Source of the DNA: Candidatus Acetothermia bacterium
Lineage (GTDB): Bacteria > Bipolaricaulota > Bipolaricaulia > RBG-16-55-9 > DRXL01
Direction of reading: 5' to 3'
DNA length: 49,439 bases
NCBI GenBank assembly: GCA_016179105.1
Contig: JACOSB010000050.1
Span: forward strand, 1 to 49,439
In this document: positions 25,764 through 33,851 of the stretch, piece by piece
Position numbering within the stretch: position 1 is the first letter of the stretch
How the letters are laid out: each line of letters begins with the position of its first letter
Program-made: the position numbers and the translations under genes
The notes under the pieces: generated by a model
Told to the model about the DNA's origin: nothing
Database searches by the model: none
Seen by the model: only the letters and a program-made list of their open reading frames with translations

Positions 25764-26420
25764 TCAATAACCCAGCCAGAGGCGCCCAGTGAGATAGATT
25801 AACCCGAAGAGCAAGCCACCCAGATGAGCCAAGTGATTGACGCGGCTGGAGACCGTGCTCAGATGAGTTCTGGACGCTTGGAGAGATCGCGCCCGGTACA
25901 CCTCGGCGAAGATGGCCACAAGGCCGACCACCACGGCGGCGACGCGCGCGTTGATCGGGACGGGCGGGAAGAGAAAGAACATATTCGCGTCCGGGAACAT
26001 CACAGCGTACGCGATGAGTAGCCCGTAAATGGCCCCCGACGCTCCCAGACTCGGTGGCACGTTCATCAAGCTTCGGTCGCGCCAGTAACCCATTGCGATG
26101 GTGAGCAGTGCGGCTCCGATGCCCGTGAACAAATAGTAGAGCATAAATTGAAACGCGCCCATCCTATCTTGGACGGCGGGACCGAACATCCAGAGCGCGA
26201 CCATATTGAAGAGCAAGTGCGAAAGATCACGCGGGTCGTGTAAGAAGAGGTGAGTGACCAGCTGCCAGTGCTTGCGGTGGTGCACGACCTGAGATGGCTC
26301 GAGCCAATACGTTTGGGTGAAGCCGCCGTAGTCGCCCGTGAATTTTTGCGCAAAATAAGCGACTAAATTGAGCAGCATCAAGAACAAGACGGCTTCTGTG
26401 GGCCAGCCAAATCCGAACAT
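25764..26420 (-). CDS. Rhomboid family intramembrane serine protease (copy 2)
   Basis: A 218-residue six-helix protease. Catalytic elements: HLLFNMVALWMFGPAVQDRM, LGASGAIYGLLIAYAVMFP (Ser) and NHLAHLGGLLFGLIYLTGRL (His). A distinctive extra loop between helices 5 and 6 (about 20 polar residues, RARSLQASRTHLSTVSSRV) separates it from the neighbouring rhomboid. It starts at ATG 26420, 38 bases after the NFACT stop, and the copy-1 rhomboid follows after 62 bases. Substrate unknown. Confidence 0.93.
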   Translation of the reverse strand: MFGFGWPTEAVLFLMLLNLVAYFAQKFTGDYGGFTQTYWLEPSQVVHHRKHWQLVTHLFLHDPRDLSHLLFNMVALWMFGPAVQDRMGAFQFMLYYLFTGIGAALLTIAMGYWRDRSLMNVPPSLGASGAIYGLLIAYAVMFPDANMFFLFPPVPINARVAAVVVGLVAIFAEVYRARSLQASRTHLSTVSSRVNHLAHLGGLLFGLIYLTGRLWLGY

Positions 26421-26458
26421 CGTCGGTCACTCCTGACTCTTTCGCTGGGGCTATTATA

Positions 26459-28138
26459 TCAGATTTCAGCGCTGGGGCTGACAAGGAGCGTGCCCTCTTC
26501 TTGCATCAACAAAACTAAACCCGGCCGAGCGCCCTTGGGCTTGCGCAAAAATTTGGCGAGCGTGTAGGTCACCGGGACTTTCCCGGCGTTGCGTCCTTTG
26601 GAGTAATAGGCTGCTAATTGAGCGGCTTTCACCAAGACTTCGTTCGGAACCGCACGCTTCTCGGGGTTGCGAATGACGACGTGCGAGCCAGGCCTCTCGC
26701 GCGCGTGGAGCCAGTAATCTTCGCGCCCGGCGTTTCGCACTAACTCGTCGTTCTGCCTGCTGCTACGCCCGACGAAAATTCTGTAACCGCGGATGCGATA
26801 CTCGCGCGGCTCCAATGCTTTCTCATCTTCGCGCTTGGCCTTGGGCTGAGCAATGTAGCCTTCGGATGCTAACTCATCGAAAATTGCTTGGAGCGTCGCT
26901 TCATCCTCGGCCTGCTCGACATGGCTCTCGATCTCTTGGAGATAGTTCAGTTCTTCATCTAATTCCATTTTGCGCGCTTCGAGCTTCTCGACGCCACGCT
27001 TGAGTTTCTTGTAGCGCTCGTACTTATGCTGTGCGTTCTCGACGGGCTCTAACGTTGGATCGAGCCTGATCTTACGTTTCTCCCCCGTCTGAAAATCTTC
27101 GACTTCAATTTCTGATTGCCCCCTACTCATTAGATAGAGTGAAGCCATGAGCAGATCGCCCTCTTCCCGGTATTTTTTGTAGTTTCTTGCTTTCTCCAAA
27201 TCTTCATCGACTTGCTTGAGGACTTCGTTCACTTTTTTCAGTTTGTCTTTAAGCACCGAGCGCAGTGCTTGAGATTGTTTTTCAAAAAAACTTTCAGTGT
27301 GCTGCGCGGCCGTGCACTCGTCAATCGCTTCTGAAATACTCTGGCGCGGCTCGGCTCTTAAACGAGAGAGCGTTTGAAGCACAAATGGAGCGCAGTCGCT
27401 CGGCTGTTCACTCTCAAAATAGAGCTGAGGAGCAAACACTCCCACTTTCACCTGCTGTGCCAACTCATCGACTTTGCCCCAAAGCTTCTCTAGCTCTTCG
27501 GGCGTGCAGCTCTTCTGTGCTGAATCAAGCTGAGCACGGGCAATAAGCTCTTGAACCAGTCTTGGCCCGATGCCGTCGAGTGCCGACTGAAGCGCTTTGG
27601 CCAGTCCGTTCTCCATCGACTGCGTCAAGCGCTCTACGAACGGTTGCTGCTCTAAGTCAAACAATGAGAGCTTGGTTTGCGGCGGCGGTGGCCCATAGAG
27701 TTGTCCGAGTTGGAGCGGGCGTTTCTCAGTTCCCTTGCGTAGCGTGCCTAAGATTTTTCCGTCGCGCACTAAGATGACATTGCTACGCTGGCCTAGCAGC
27801 TCGACACAGAGCGTGTAGACGTCGCCGTGCTTAATTCGAATTTGAACGATACGCTCGAGGCCGGGCTGCTCGATGCTAATCACATAACCATTTTTTAAGT
27901 GCTTGCGCAAGAGCATACAGAAGGCCGGCGGCGCTTGAGGATTTTCAAATGCTTGCGTCGTCAGATGAAGTCTTGGGTTCTCGCTTACGCTGATAAGTAG
28001 AGCGAAATCGGCCCCTCCATAGCACTCTAGAATGAGAAGCCCTTCCAAGGGTTCAAAGATTTGCTGGACGCGTGCGCCGACGAGCTTCGCGTGTAGCTCT
28101 TGGACGATCGCATTGAGTGTGATTCCATCGAGGGTCAT
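26459..28138 (-). CDS. rqcH: NFACT protein, RqcH (Rqc2 homologue)
   Basis: A 559-residue ribosome-quality-control factor of the usual size. N-terminal NFACT-N: LDGITLNAIVQELHAKLVGA, VQQIFEPLEGLLILECYG, then NPRLHLTTQAFENPQAPPAF. The middle is a long coiled coil (about residues 280-420: LKKVNEVLKQVDEDLEKARN). C-terminal NFACT-R (DUF814): RIFVGRSSRQNDELV, then DYWLHARERPGSHVVI, AYYSKGRNAGKVPVTYT and FLRKPKGARPGLV. RqcH recruits tRNA-Ala to stalled 50S subunits and adds alanine tails. A TATAAT at 28156-28161 on the minus strand is a likely -10 box. Confidence 0.95.
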   Translation of the reverse strand: MTLDGITLNAIVQELHAKLVGARVQQIFEPLEGLLILECYGGADFALLISVSENPRLHLTTQAFENPQAPPAFCMLLRKHLKNGYVISIEQPGLERIVQIRIKHGDVYTLCVELLGQRSNVILVRDGKILGTLRKGTEKRPLQLGQLYGPPPPQTKLSLFDLEQQPFVERLTQSMENGLAKALQSALDGIGPRLVQELIARAQLDSAQKSCTPEELEKLWGKVDELAQQVKVGVFAPQLYFESEQPSDCAPFVLQTLSRLRAEPRQSISEAIDECTAAQHTESFFEKQSQALRSVLKDKLKKVNEVLKQVDEDLEKARNYKKYREEGDLLMASLYLMSRGQSEIEVEDFQTGEKRKIRLDPTLEPVENAQHKYERYKKLKRGVEKLEARKMELDEELNYLQEIESHVEQAEDEATLQAIFDELASEGYIAQPKAKREDEKALEPREYRIRGYRIFVGRSSRQNDELVRNAGREDYWLHARERPGSHVVIRNPEKRAVPNEVLVKAAQLAAYYSKGRNAGKVPVTYTLAKFLRKPKGARPGLVLLMQEEGTLLVSPSAEI

Positions 28139-28191
28139 AGGTTAATCATAAGGTGATTATAGCAAAGATGCATCAGTTCAGAAATTTTGCA

Positions 28192-28216
28192 CGTTGCGAA
28201 GGGCTCATGCTATACT
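28192..28216 (+). promoter_or_regulatory. Probable promoter of the 508-aa beta-helix gene
   Basis: TATACT at 28211-28216 with a weak TTGCAC-like hexamer about 18 bases upstream, 30 bases before the chosen GTG start. The -10 is good; the -35 is poor. Confidence 0.4.
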
Positions 28217-28246
28217 TGAGTTGATTCTCTTTGAGAGGTGGTTGGA

Positions 28247-29773
28247 GTGCGAGCCAAATACTACGCACAAGTCATAGGCCTGTTAGGGATAGTAGTCGGA
28301 GTTGGCCCTGGGTCTGATTTCATCAATAGTCAAACGTTTACGATCAACGAATTGACTGTTTGCTCCGAAGGATGTCGCTATCAAACGATCACCGAAGCAA
28401 TCGCGGCGGCGCAGGATGGTGATCTCATCGCGATCGGTGCTGGAACCTACCGAGAAAACCTAAAGATCAGCAAGAACTTAACTGTGACGGGAGAGAGCCG
28501 CGAACGCGTCATTATCCAGCCCGCCGAGCCCAAGAAGCCGATAGTTGAAATTGAGTCCGATCAAACCATTGAAGTCGTCTTGCAAGGGGCGACAGTTGCA
28601 GGCAGTCACAGGATAGGACAGGACGTCGCGGGTGCAGATGGGATCGTAGTCAGAGGGAAAGCACGACTTCATCTTAGCGACATGCGTGTTAACCGCAACG
28701 AGGGCTGGGGACTCTACATAGAAGACGGAGCTCAGCTGAGCGTTGAACGAACTCAAATTTTTGGTAATAAATTCGATGGAATTTATCTGGAAGACATGGC
28801 CAAAGCGACCGCCACCCAGAATGAAGTCCGCGGCAATGGTGGCTGTGGGATCAACGCTTTTTACACCCAATCAGAGGATGCCGTGCAAGGCTCAGAGAAT
28901 CGAATGTTCGAGAATGGGGCTGACCTCTGCGGGAATCTTTCTCCAGAATTACGCATTCCATTAGTCGAGCAGACAAACCGGATGCAGATCGTCGTACCCC
29001 GAGATTATCAATCCTTGCAAGAAGCAGTCGATGCTCTTGCGCCAGGCGGAACCATCATCCTGGAGGAGGGCATCCATCGAGGTGGAGTGACCATCTACAA
29101 ACCATTGCGGCTGGCGGGAAGAGATAAAGATAAAGCAACTATCAGCGGGTCCGGGAGTTGCTCCGTATTATCCTTCGGCTCAGCGATCTCCTTGATTTCT
29201 GGAGCCGATGCCACAATTGAAGACGTGAGTGTGTTAAACTCCGTGAGCACGGTGATGGCCGGAGGAACCGCCCGATTCTCCTTAAAGCGGGTGACTCTGG
29301 GATTATATTTTGTCGGCATTGATCTTGCCGCTAGCGCTCAAGGGACAATTGAAGACGCTCAGCTCGGTGAAAAAAGATGCGAAGGATTCTCCAACTTGCC
29401 ATTCTACGGTATTCGAGCGCTTGGCTCAGCACAGTTGAGCCTAACACGATCGGTGGTGAAGGGCAGTATCTTCACAGGAATAGCTATCGTGCGGAGGGCA
29501 CGGGCAGTTATTACAGATTCTGAGATCTCGAAGCACATGCAAGGGATACTTATTGGGGGCAAGGCTCAAGTTCATTTGAGTCGCAATCGCATTATGCAGA
29601 ATGGTTACGGCGTAAGTGCGGTAATCCCTGAGTGTGACCATCCGCAACCCGAGGAACCCTTTGCAGCGATGATCACGGGTGAGGACAATTATATTCCCGG
29701 ACCTCGCGAACCTGAGGGAAACTTTGCCGATGACGTCTGTCCCGATTCGTTGGCTTTCTTGAAGAAACCTTAG
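28247..29773 (+). CDS. Secreted right-handed parallel beta-helix protein, 508 aa
   Basis: Start GTG 28247 has GAGAGG 8 bases upstream; a GTG at 28238 overlaps that site and is less likely. After a hydrophobic export segment (YYAQVIGLLGIVVGVGPG), the family entry motif TVCSEGCRYQTITEAIAAAQ leads into rungs. A second entry block near residue 245 (IVVPRDYQSLQEAVDALAPG) matches the internal repeat of the 784-residue paralogue. The C terminus carries the shared domain: PECDHPQPEEPFAAMITG, then NYIPGP and ADDVCPDSLAFLKK. No catalytic site is recognised. The gene lies alone between NFACT (divergent) and a tRNA. Confidence 0.88.
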   Translation: MRAKYYAQVIGLLGIVVGVGPGSDFINSQTFTINELTVCSEGCRYQTITEAIAAAQDGDLIAIGAGTYRENLKISKNLTVTGESRERVIIQPAEPKKPIVEIESDQTIEVVLQGATVAGSHRIGQDVAGADGIVVRGKARLHLSDMRVNRNEGWGLYIEDGAQLSVERTQIFGNKFDGIYLEDMAKATATQNEVRGNGGCGINAFYTQSEDAVQGSENRMFENGADLCGNLSPELRIPLVEQTNRMQIVVPRDYQSLQEAVDALAPGGTIILEEGIHRGGVTIYKPLRLAGRDKDKATISGSGSCSVLSFGSAISLISGADATIEDVSVLNSVSTVMAGGTARFSLKRVTLGLYFVGIDLAASAQGTIEDAQLGEKRCEGFSNLPFYGIRALGSAQLSLTRSVVKGSIFTGIAIVRRARAVITDSEISKHMQGILIGGKAQVHLSRNRIMQNGYGVSAVIPECDHPQPEEPFAAMITGEDNYIPGPREPEGNFADDVCPDSLAFLKKP

Positions 29774-29776
29774 TTC

Positions 29777-29805
29777 TTGCGGGCTGGTGCTAGCTCGACT
29801 ATAAT
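29777..29805 (+). promoter_or_regulatory. Promoter of the tRNA-Thr gene
   Basis: TTGCGG (29777-29782), a 17-base spacer and a perfect TATAAT (29800-29805), 11 bases before the mature tRNA 5' end. Confidence 0.75.
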
Positions 29806-29816
29806 AAACCATCCAC

Positions 29817-29891
29817 GCCGGCGTAGCTCAGTGGTAGAGCAACAGTTTCGTAAACTGTAGGTCGGAGGTTCGACTCCTCTCGCCGGCTCCA
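29817..29891 (+). tRNA. tRNA-Thr (anticodon CGT)
   Basis: A complete cloverleaf: acceptor GCCGGCG with CGCCGGC, D arm GCTC-AGTGGTAG-AGC, anticodon stem ACAGT/ACTGT with loop TTCGTAA (anticodon CGT, reading ACG), T arm GGAGG-TTCGACT-CCTCT with one G-U pair, discriminator T and encoded CCA (29889-29891). The downstream DNA contains no second tRNA on this strand. Confidence 0.97.
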
Positions 29892-29979
29892 GCGATTCTC
29901 GCACCCTCCTAAATCTGCCAGCAACAACTCCGCACATCAATGAAGATTTCGCCATAATCCTTCGGTAAATTTTCGATGG

Positions 29980-30294
29980 GTGGGAGGCGGAGGAAGTTCT
30001 CGTTCAGTCCTGCGGATTTGAACCGCAGCCAATCGCAGAAGATGGGGAAAATCCACACCATCAAGGAGGCTGGACGGCGGGCAAAACCCTTTTCTCCCGT
30101 CGGGTTACCCCGAATGGCCGGCAACTATGCCTCGGGCTTCGGAAAACTCCCTCCGCTTTGGGATAAGCGTGGGATGATACCTTGCCTCTTCTTCCAGGGC
30201 GTTACGTCCGGAAAGTTCTAAGTGACGGCAACACGGTGGCAGAAAGGCGTACATTGACTCATCTCCCTACCACCTCACTTTCGCTGCTTTAAGT
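29980..30294 (-). ncRNA. Candidate structured RNA of about 300 nt behind a strong promoter
   Basis: A near-consensus promoter (30300-30328, minus strand) has no credible ORF downstream. The start and end of the next 300 bases pair: GAGGTGG-T-AGGGAG (30276-30263) with CTTCCT-CCGCCTC (29996-29984), 13 pairs with one bulged base. Within it are local hairpins: GGGTAACCC, CGCTT/AAGCG near 30160, and CTGCGG/CCGCAG (30028-30010) enclosing TTCAAAT, which looks like a tRNA T arm. I checked for RNase P (GAGGAAAGTCC, ACAGAA), tmRNA and SRP signatures and found none complete. Family unknown; the exact 3' end is not visible. Confidence 0.55.
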
Positions 30295-30299
30295 AGTTT

Positions 30300-30328
30300 A
30301 GTATACCAGACGAGAGTACCACTGTCAA
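30300..30328 (-). promoter_or_regulatory. Strong sigma-70 type promoter
   Basis: On the minus strand: TTGACA (30328-30323), exactly 17 bases, TATACT (30305-30300). This is the best -35/-10 pair in the window; it drives transcription toward the tRNA-Thr gene through the folded region 29980-30294. Confidence 0.8.
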
Positions 30329-30453
30329 GACTTCTTTTTCTCTTGGGAATTCAATTTTAGAGCATTCCATCTCTAAGGTCATTGCTTGAATCCACTCCAT
30401 CCATTACGATGGTGTCTAGTTTTTGTGTTCAAATCATCGGGGAGGAGAACCAC

Positions 30454-31965
30454 GTGAAACTTATAGCTGAACTGGGCGCTATTAGCGTCGTATCCACCGA
30501 AACGATCGTTCTGGGAATTTTTAAGGGCGTGCAACGCCCCGGCGGCGCTGCCGGGGGCGTCGATAAAAAACTCGGCGGGGCGCTCTCGGATTTGCTGAGC
30601 GATGGGGATTTTCAGGGCAAGAAGGGCGAAACGTTTCTCTTGCGCACCGACGGGAAAATTTTGGCCAAAAGAGTTTTGCTGGTCGGGCTCGGCGACCCTG
30701 AAAAATTTTCGACCGATGTGGCTCGCGAAGTGAGCGCCATCGCCGCGAAGACCTGTGCTAAATTTTCAGAGATGGCAACGATCGTGCACGGATCGGGTAT
30801 CGGCGGCTTAGAGACAAAATCAGCCGCGCAAGCCCTCGCCGAAGGCATACTTTTGGGGACTTATAAATTTTCGAAGTATCGCTCGAACTTCAAAGCCAAT
30901 GACGAAAAGGGAAAGCTTGAAAAAATACGCGTCGTTGAGTTCGACTCGAAAAAACTTTCTGCGCTTCGCATCGGTCTTGAGACGGGCGAAAAGATCGCAC
31001 GAGCGACCTGCACTGCCCGTGATCTTGCTAATGAGCCGGGGCTGACGCTTACGCCCAAAGAGCTGGCCAAGCGTGCCGAAGCGATGGCCAAGTCTTTTGA
31101 GCTTGAGTGCAAAATCTTGGACGAAAAAACGATCGAAAAGGAGGGCATGGGCGGCATTCTTTCAGTAGCTCGTGGCAGCGAAGAGCCTCCGCGCTTTATT
31201 GTCTTGGAGCACAACGCGAGCGCGAAGAAGCAAGGCACGGTCGTGCTCGTCGGCAAGGGTATTACGTTTGACAGCGGCGGCTATTCGCTCAAGCCCCGCG
31301 ACGGGATGGGTGATATGAAGTTCGACATGTCCGGAGCGGCGGCCGTCTTTGGCGCGATGCAAGCTGCCGCTGATCTGAATTTGCCCGTGCATGTCGTCGG
31401 GTTGATCTCCGCTTCAGAAAATCTCGTGAGCGGCCGAGCGATCAAACCGGGCGACGTCATCACCATGCTCGGCGGGAAAACTGTGGAGATCACAAACACC
31501 GACGCCGAAGGTCGTTTAGTTTTAGGCGATGCGCTCGTCTACGCGCAGCGTTACAAACCCAAAGCCGTGATAGATCTCGCGACGCTCACGGGCGCGTGCG
31601 TGATCGCGCTCGGCAAAGAAGCGTCGGGGCTCTTCTGTAACGACAAAGAACTCACGCAACGGCTCCAGCAAGCGAGTGAAGCGACGGGCGAGCGCGTCTG
31701 GCCCTTACCGCTCTATGACGAATACAGAGATATTCTCAAGAGCGAAGTGGCTGATATGATGAACAGCAACTTAAGGGTTGCGCAGGCCGGGGCTTGCGTC
31801 GGTGCAAGCTTTTTGAAAGAGTTCGTAAACTATCCGTGGGCGCATTTAGATATTGCCGGCCCGGCCTACAACGTCGACTCTCGAAAATATCATCAGAAAG
31901 GCGCGACGGGTTTTGGGGTTCGATTGCTCGTCAAGTTCTTGACGGAGTGGGCTGAGAAGAGCTAA
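30454..31965 (+). CDS. pepA: Leucyl aminopeptidase (cytosol aminopeptidase, M17)
   Basis: A 503-residue two-zinc aminopeptidase that removes N-terminal residues from peptides. Start GTG 30454 has GGGGAGGAG 6 bases upstream and fits the family N terminus (KLIAELGAISVVSTETIV); an upstream Met at 30382 adds 24 unrelated residues. The catalytic half has GKGITFDSGGYSLKPRDGMG, KFDMSGAAAVFG and the M17 signature NTDAEGRLVLGDAL near residue 348, containing metal ligands and the catalytic Arg. YPWAHLDIAGPAY is the normal C-terminal block. All key residues look intact. It is followed after 39 bases by the signal-peptidase-like gene. Confidence 0.95.
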   Translation: MKLIAELGAISVVSTETIVLGIFKGVQRPGGAAGGVDKKLGGALSDLLSDGDFQGKKGETFLLRTDGKILAKRVLLVGLGDPEKFSTDVAREVSAIAAKTCAKFSEMATIVHGSGIGGLETKSAAQALAEGILLGTYKFSKYRSNFKANDEKGKLEKIRVVEFDSKKLSALRIGLETGEKIARATCTARDLANEPGLTLTPKELAKRAEAMAKSFELECKILDEKTIEKEGMGGILSVARGSEEPPRFIVLEHNASAKKQGTVVLVGKGITFDSGGYSLKPRDGMGDMKFDMSGAAAVFGAMQAAADLNLPVHVVGLISASENLVSGRAIKPGDVITMLGGKTVEITNTDAEGRLVLGDALVYAQRYKPKAVIDLATLTGACVIALGKEASGLFCNDKELTQRLQQASEATGERVWPLPLYDEYRDILKSEVADMMNSNLRVAQAGACVGASFLKEFVNYPWAHLDIAGPAYNVDSRKYHQKGATGFGVRLLVKFLTEWAEKS

Positions 31966-32004
31966 ACTTCTCACGGAAGAGAATCCACAAGACAGGGAGG
32001 ATCG

Positions 32005-32565
32005 ATGACTAAGAAGCTATTCACGATCTTAGGAATTGTGCTGGGTCTTGCTCTTGTCGTCCTGTTCTTGGCAGTAGGAGTCTATGGAGTGGGACAGATA
32101 CATATCCCCACAGGCGCGATGGCTCCGACCATCCCCCCAGACAGTCGTCTCTTGACAGAAGCGCGAACGTCTCCTCAGCCGGGCGATATTATCCTCTTCT
32201 GGCATCAAGAGTCTTCCGGTCCAGTCCGGTATATCAAACGGTTAATCGCTATCGGCGGCCAGCGGGTACAAATCAAAGGTGACTGCTATGTCTACGTGGA
32301 TGGCCAGCGATTGTGGGATGACGCTTTCAATCATCCAAATCATCCCAACCCGCAACGCCAATGCTACTCGCAAGCGGGAGAGATGTTTAGCGAGGAATGG
32401 CTGGTCCCCCAGGGGAAATTCTTCGTTCTCGGGGACAATACCAATAGCAGCCTGGATAGCCGCTACTTCAGCTTTATCGACGAGAAGGATTACATCGGAA
32501 AACCTTGGTTCATGCTCTCGCCACGCTTTGGCCCGATGAACGGCTATTTCGGCAGCGCACGCTAG
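32005..32565 (+). CDS. Signal peptidase I-like protein, catalytic Ser replaced by Ala
   Basis: A 186-residue S26 homologue with one N-terminal membrane helix (residues 6-30). Box B, normally SGSMxPT, reads IPTGAMAPT: the codon at residue 38 is GCG (Ala), where the nucleophile Ser belongs. The general base is present (RYIKRLIAIGG, Lys 78), as is box E (FVLGDNTNSSLDSRY). An inserted cysteine-bearing loop (KGDCYVYVDGQ, NPQRQCYSQ) is characteristic of longer LepB forms. Start ATG 32005 has GGGAGG upstream. Either a catalytically dead paralogue or a variant with a different nucleophile. It ends 7 bases before the convergent beta-helix gene. Confidence 0.87.
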   Translation: MTKKLFTILGIVLGLALVVLFLAVGVYGVGQIHIPTGAMAPTIPPDSRLLTEARTSPQPGDIILFWHQESSGPVRYIKRLIAIGGQRVQIKGDCYVYVDGQRLWDDAFNHPNHPNPQRQCYSQAGEMFSEEWLVPQGKFFVLGDNTNSSLDSRYFSFIDEKDYIGKPWFMLSPRFGPMNGYFGSAR

Positions 32566-32572
32566 TGTTATC

Positions 32573-33721
32573 TTATTTGTTCTTCAAGAAGCGAAGACCC
32601 TCAGGGCAGACGTCACCCCGTTGATTTCCTCCGACCTCGGACTTGTCCGGGATCACATTGTCCTGCCCTCGGATCGAGCCGACGAGCGTCTCTTTCGCGT
32701 CCGCGCTCTCGGGATGACACGCCTTGATCAGTCCGCCAATGCCCCAAAGCTTTTGCTCGCGGATGCGATTGTCCATGAGAAAGATGTCCGCACTGGAAGA
32801 AGGATCGAGGCGAATTCCATCTTGTCCGTTGCTCGCAATAAGATTACTGAAAACGAAGACGCGATTCCCGCCCTTGAGGAAAAGCCCGTCGCCTCCATTG
32901 CGACTGATAGTGTTACTCTCGATCTGAATGCGCCCAAAGACGGAGGAGCCGAGCGTGACCCCAGCACCTGTGTTGCTCGCGATCGTGTTGCGGGCGATCG
33001 TCCAGAAGGCCGGACCGAGCGAGAGATCGAGCCCATCGCCCTCATTTTCGGTGATGACATTCTCAGTGACTTGTGCGTCCCCGCTTTGACCCAACAAGCT
33101 GATGCTGCCGTTCCCTTCCATGATACCCGACAACGGCTTTCGGTTCTTCGTGATGAGATTGCGCTCGATCGTTGTTAACGTGATTGCACCCGAAGGGCTT
33201 CCGAGTGCGATCGCGCCTCCGTTGACCGTCAATGTGTTTGCGCGGATCGTCGCGACCCCATTCACGATACGTACCCCGTAGCTGCCGTGGCGCGTGATCA
33301 CATTGCGAGAAATCGTAACTCGTGCGAATCGGCTCTGGATGCCGACATCAGTGAGCTGTGGGTTGAGTGTGCCGACGATGGTAAATCCCTCGATCGTGAC
33401 TTGGAGCGGTGCGTTGGGATCGCCCACAATATCGATCGTAGGCGCAGCGCCATCGCTCATCATGACAGAAGCCATGTCGGCTCCTTGCAGCATTAAGCTC
33501 TTGGTCATTCTCAGGTTTTCCCGATAGAAGCCCGGCTGTACGGAGATCGTATCGCCCGCTGTAGCCGCATCGATGGCATCCTGGATCTTGGTGAACTCAC
33601 AGCCTCGGGGGCAAACAGTGAGCGCGTTTTGGGCTGTCCCAGTGGAGCCAGAGAAGAGCAAAAACAGTGCTAGGCCGATAACCAATCCGAGTGTCTGTGA
33701 GACGCAGCGCATCGTTATCAC
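32573..33721 (-). CDS. Secreted right-handed parallel beta-helix protein, 382 aa
   Basis: The shortest complete member of the family here. Signal peptide (LGLVIGLALFLLFSGSTG), entry motif TVCPRGCEFTKIQDAIDAAT, GDTISVQPGFYRENLRMTKS, then about ten rungs (ISRNVITRHG, IRANTLTVNG, ISRNGGDGLFLKG). Unlike its two larger relatives it has a single unit with no internal entry-block repeat. C-terminal domain: KACHPESADAKETLVGSIRG, then NVIPDK and RGDVCPEGLRFLKNK. The cysteine spacing is conserved in all three proteins. Probably exported, with an unknown ligand. Possible start alternatives within the first 3 codons do not matter. Confidence 0.9.
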   Translation of the reverse strand: MITMRCVSQTLGLVIGLALFLLFSGSTGTAQNALTVCPRGCEFTKIQDAIDAATAGDTISVQPGFYRENLRMTKSLMLQGADMASVMMSDGAAPTIDIVGDPNAPLQVTIEGFTIVGTLNPQLTDVGIQSRFARVTISRNVITRHGSYGVRIVNGVATIRANTLTVNGGAIALGSPSGAITLTTIERNLITKNRKPLSGIMEGNGSISLLGQSGDAQVTENVITENEGDGLDLSLGPAFWTIARNTIASNTGAGVTLGSSVFGRIQIESNTISRNGGDGLFLKGGNRVFVFSNLIASNGQDGIRLDPSSSADIFLMDNRIREQKLWGIGGLIKACHPESADAKETLVGSIRGQDNVIPDKSEVGGNQRGDVCPEGLRFLKNK

Positions 33722-33784
33722 CCACCCTTTAGTGAAATTAGAATCTCAAAGATTATATATTTTCTTCGGCCTTCTTGATAGCCG

Positions 33785-33827
33785 GCGAAAAGAGATGAGA
33801 CAGCAGGTTTTATACTGCTGTCTCATC
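33785..33827 (-). terminator. Intrinsic terminator after the small-protein operon
   Basis: GATGAGACAGCAG and CTGCTGTCTCATC (33794-33806 and 33815-33827) form a perfect 13-bp stem with an 8-base loop. On the minus strand it is followed by TCTTTTC, a short T tract. It begins 25 bases after the stop of the last small gene. Confidence 0.7.
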
Positions 33828-33851
33828 CCCGTCGATGTCTTAACTCTATCT

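Noticed and set aside
30010..30028. T-arm-like hairpin (TTCAAAT loop) suggesting a second tRNA or tmRNA on the minus strand
   Set aside because: No acceptor, D or anticodon arms at the required distances, and no tmRNA 5' end pairs with the flank.
29909..30221. Open frames on both strands downstream of tRNA-Thr (about 70-80 codons)
   Set aside because: No ribosome-binding site or family resemblance; the region has a strong promoter and long-range pairing that fit an RNA better, and the frames run through its stems.
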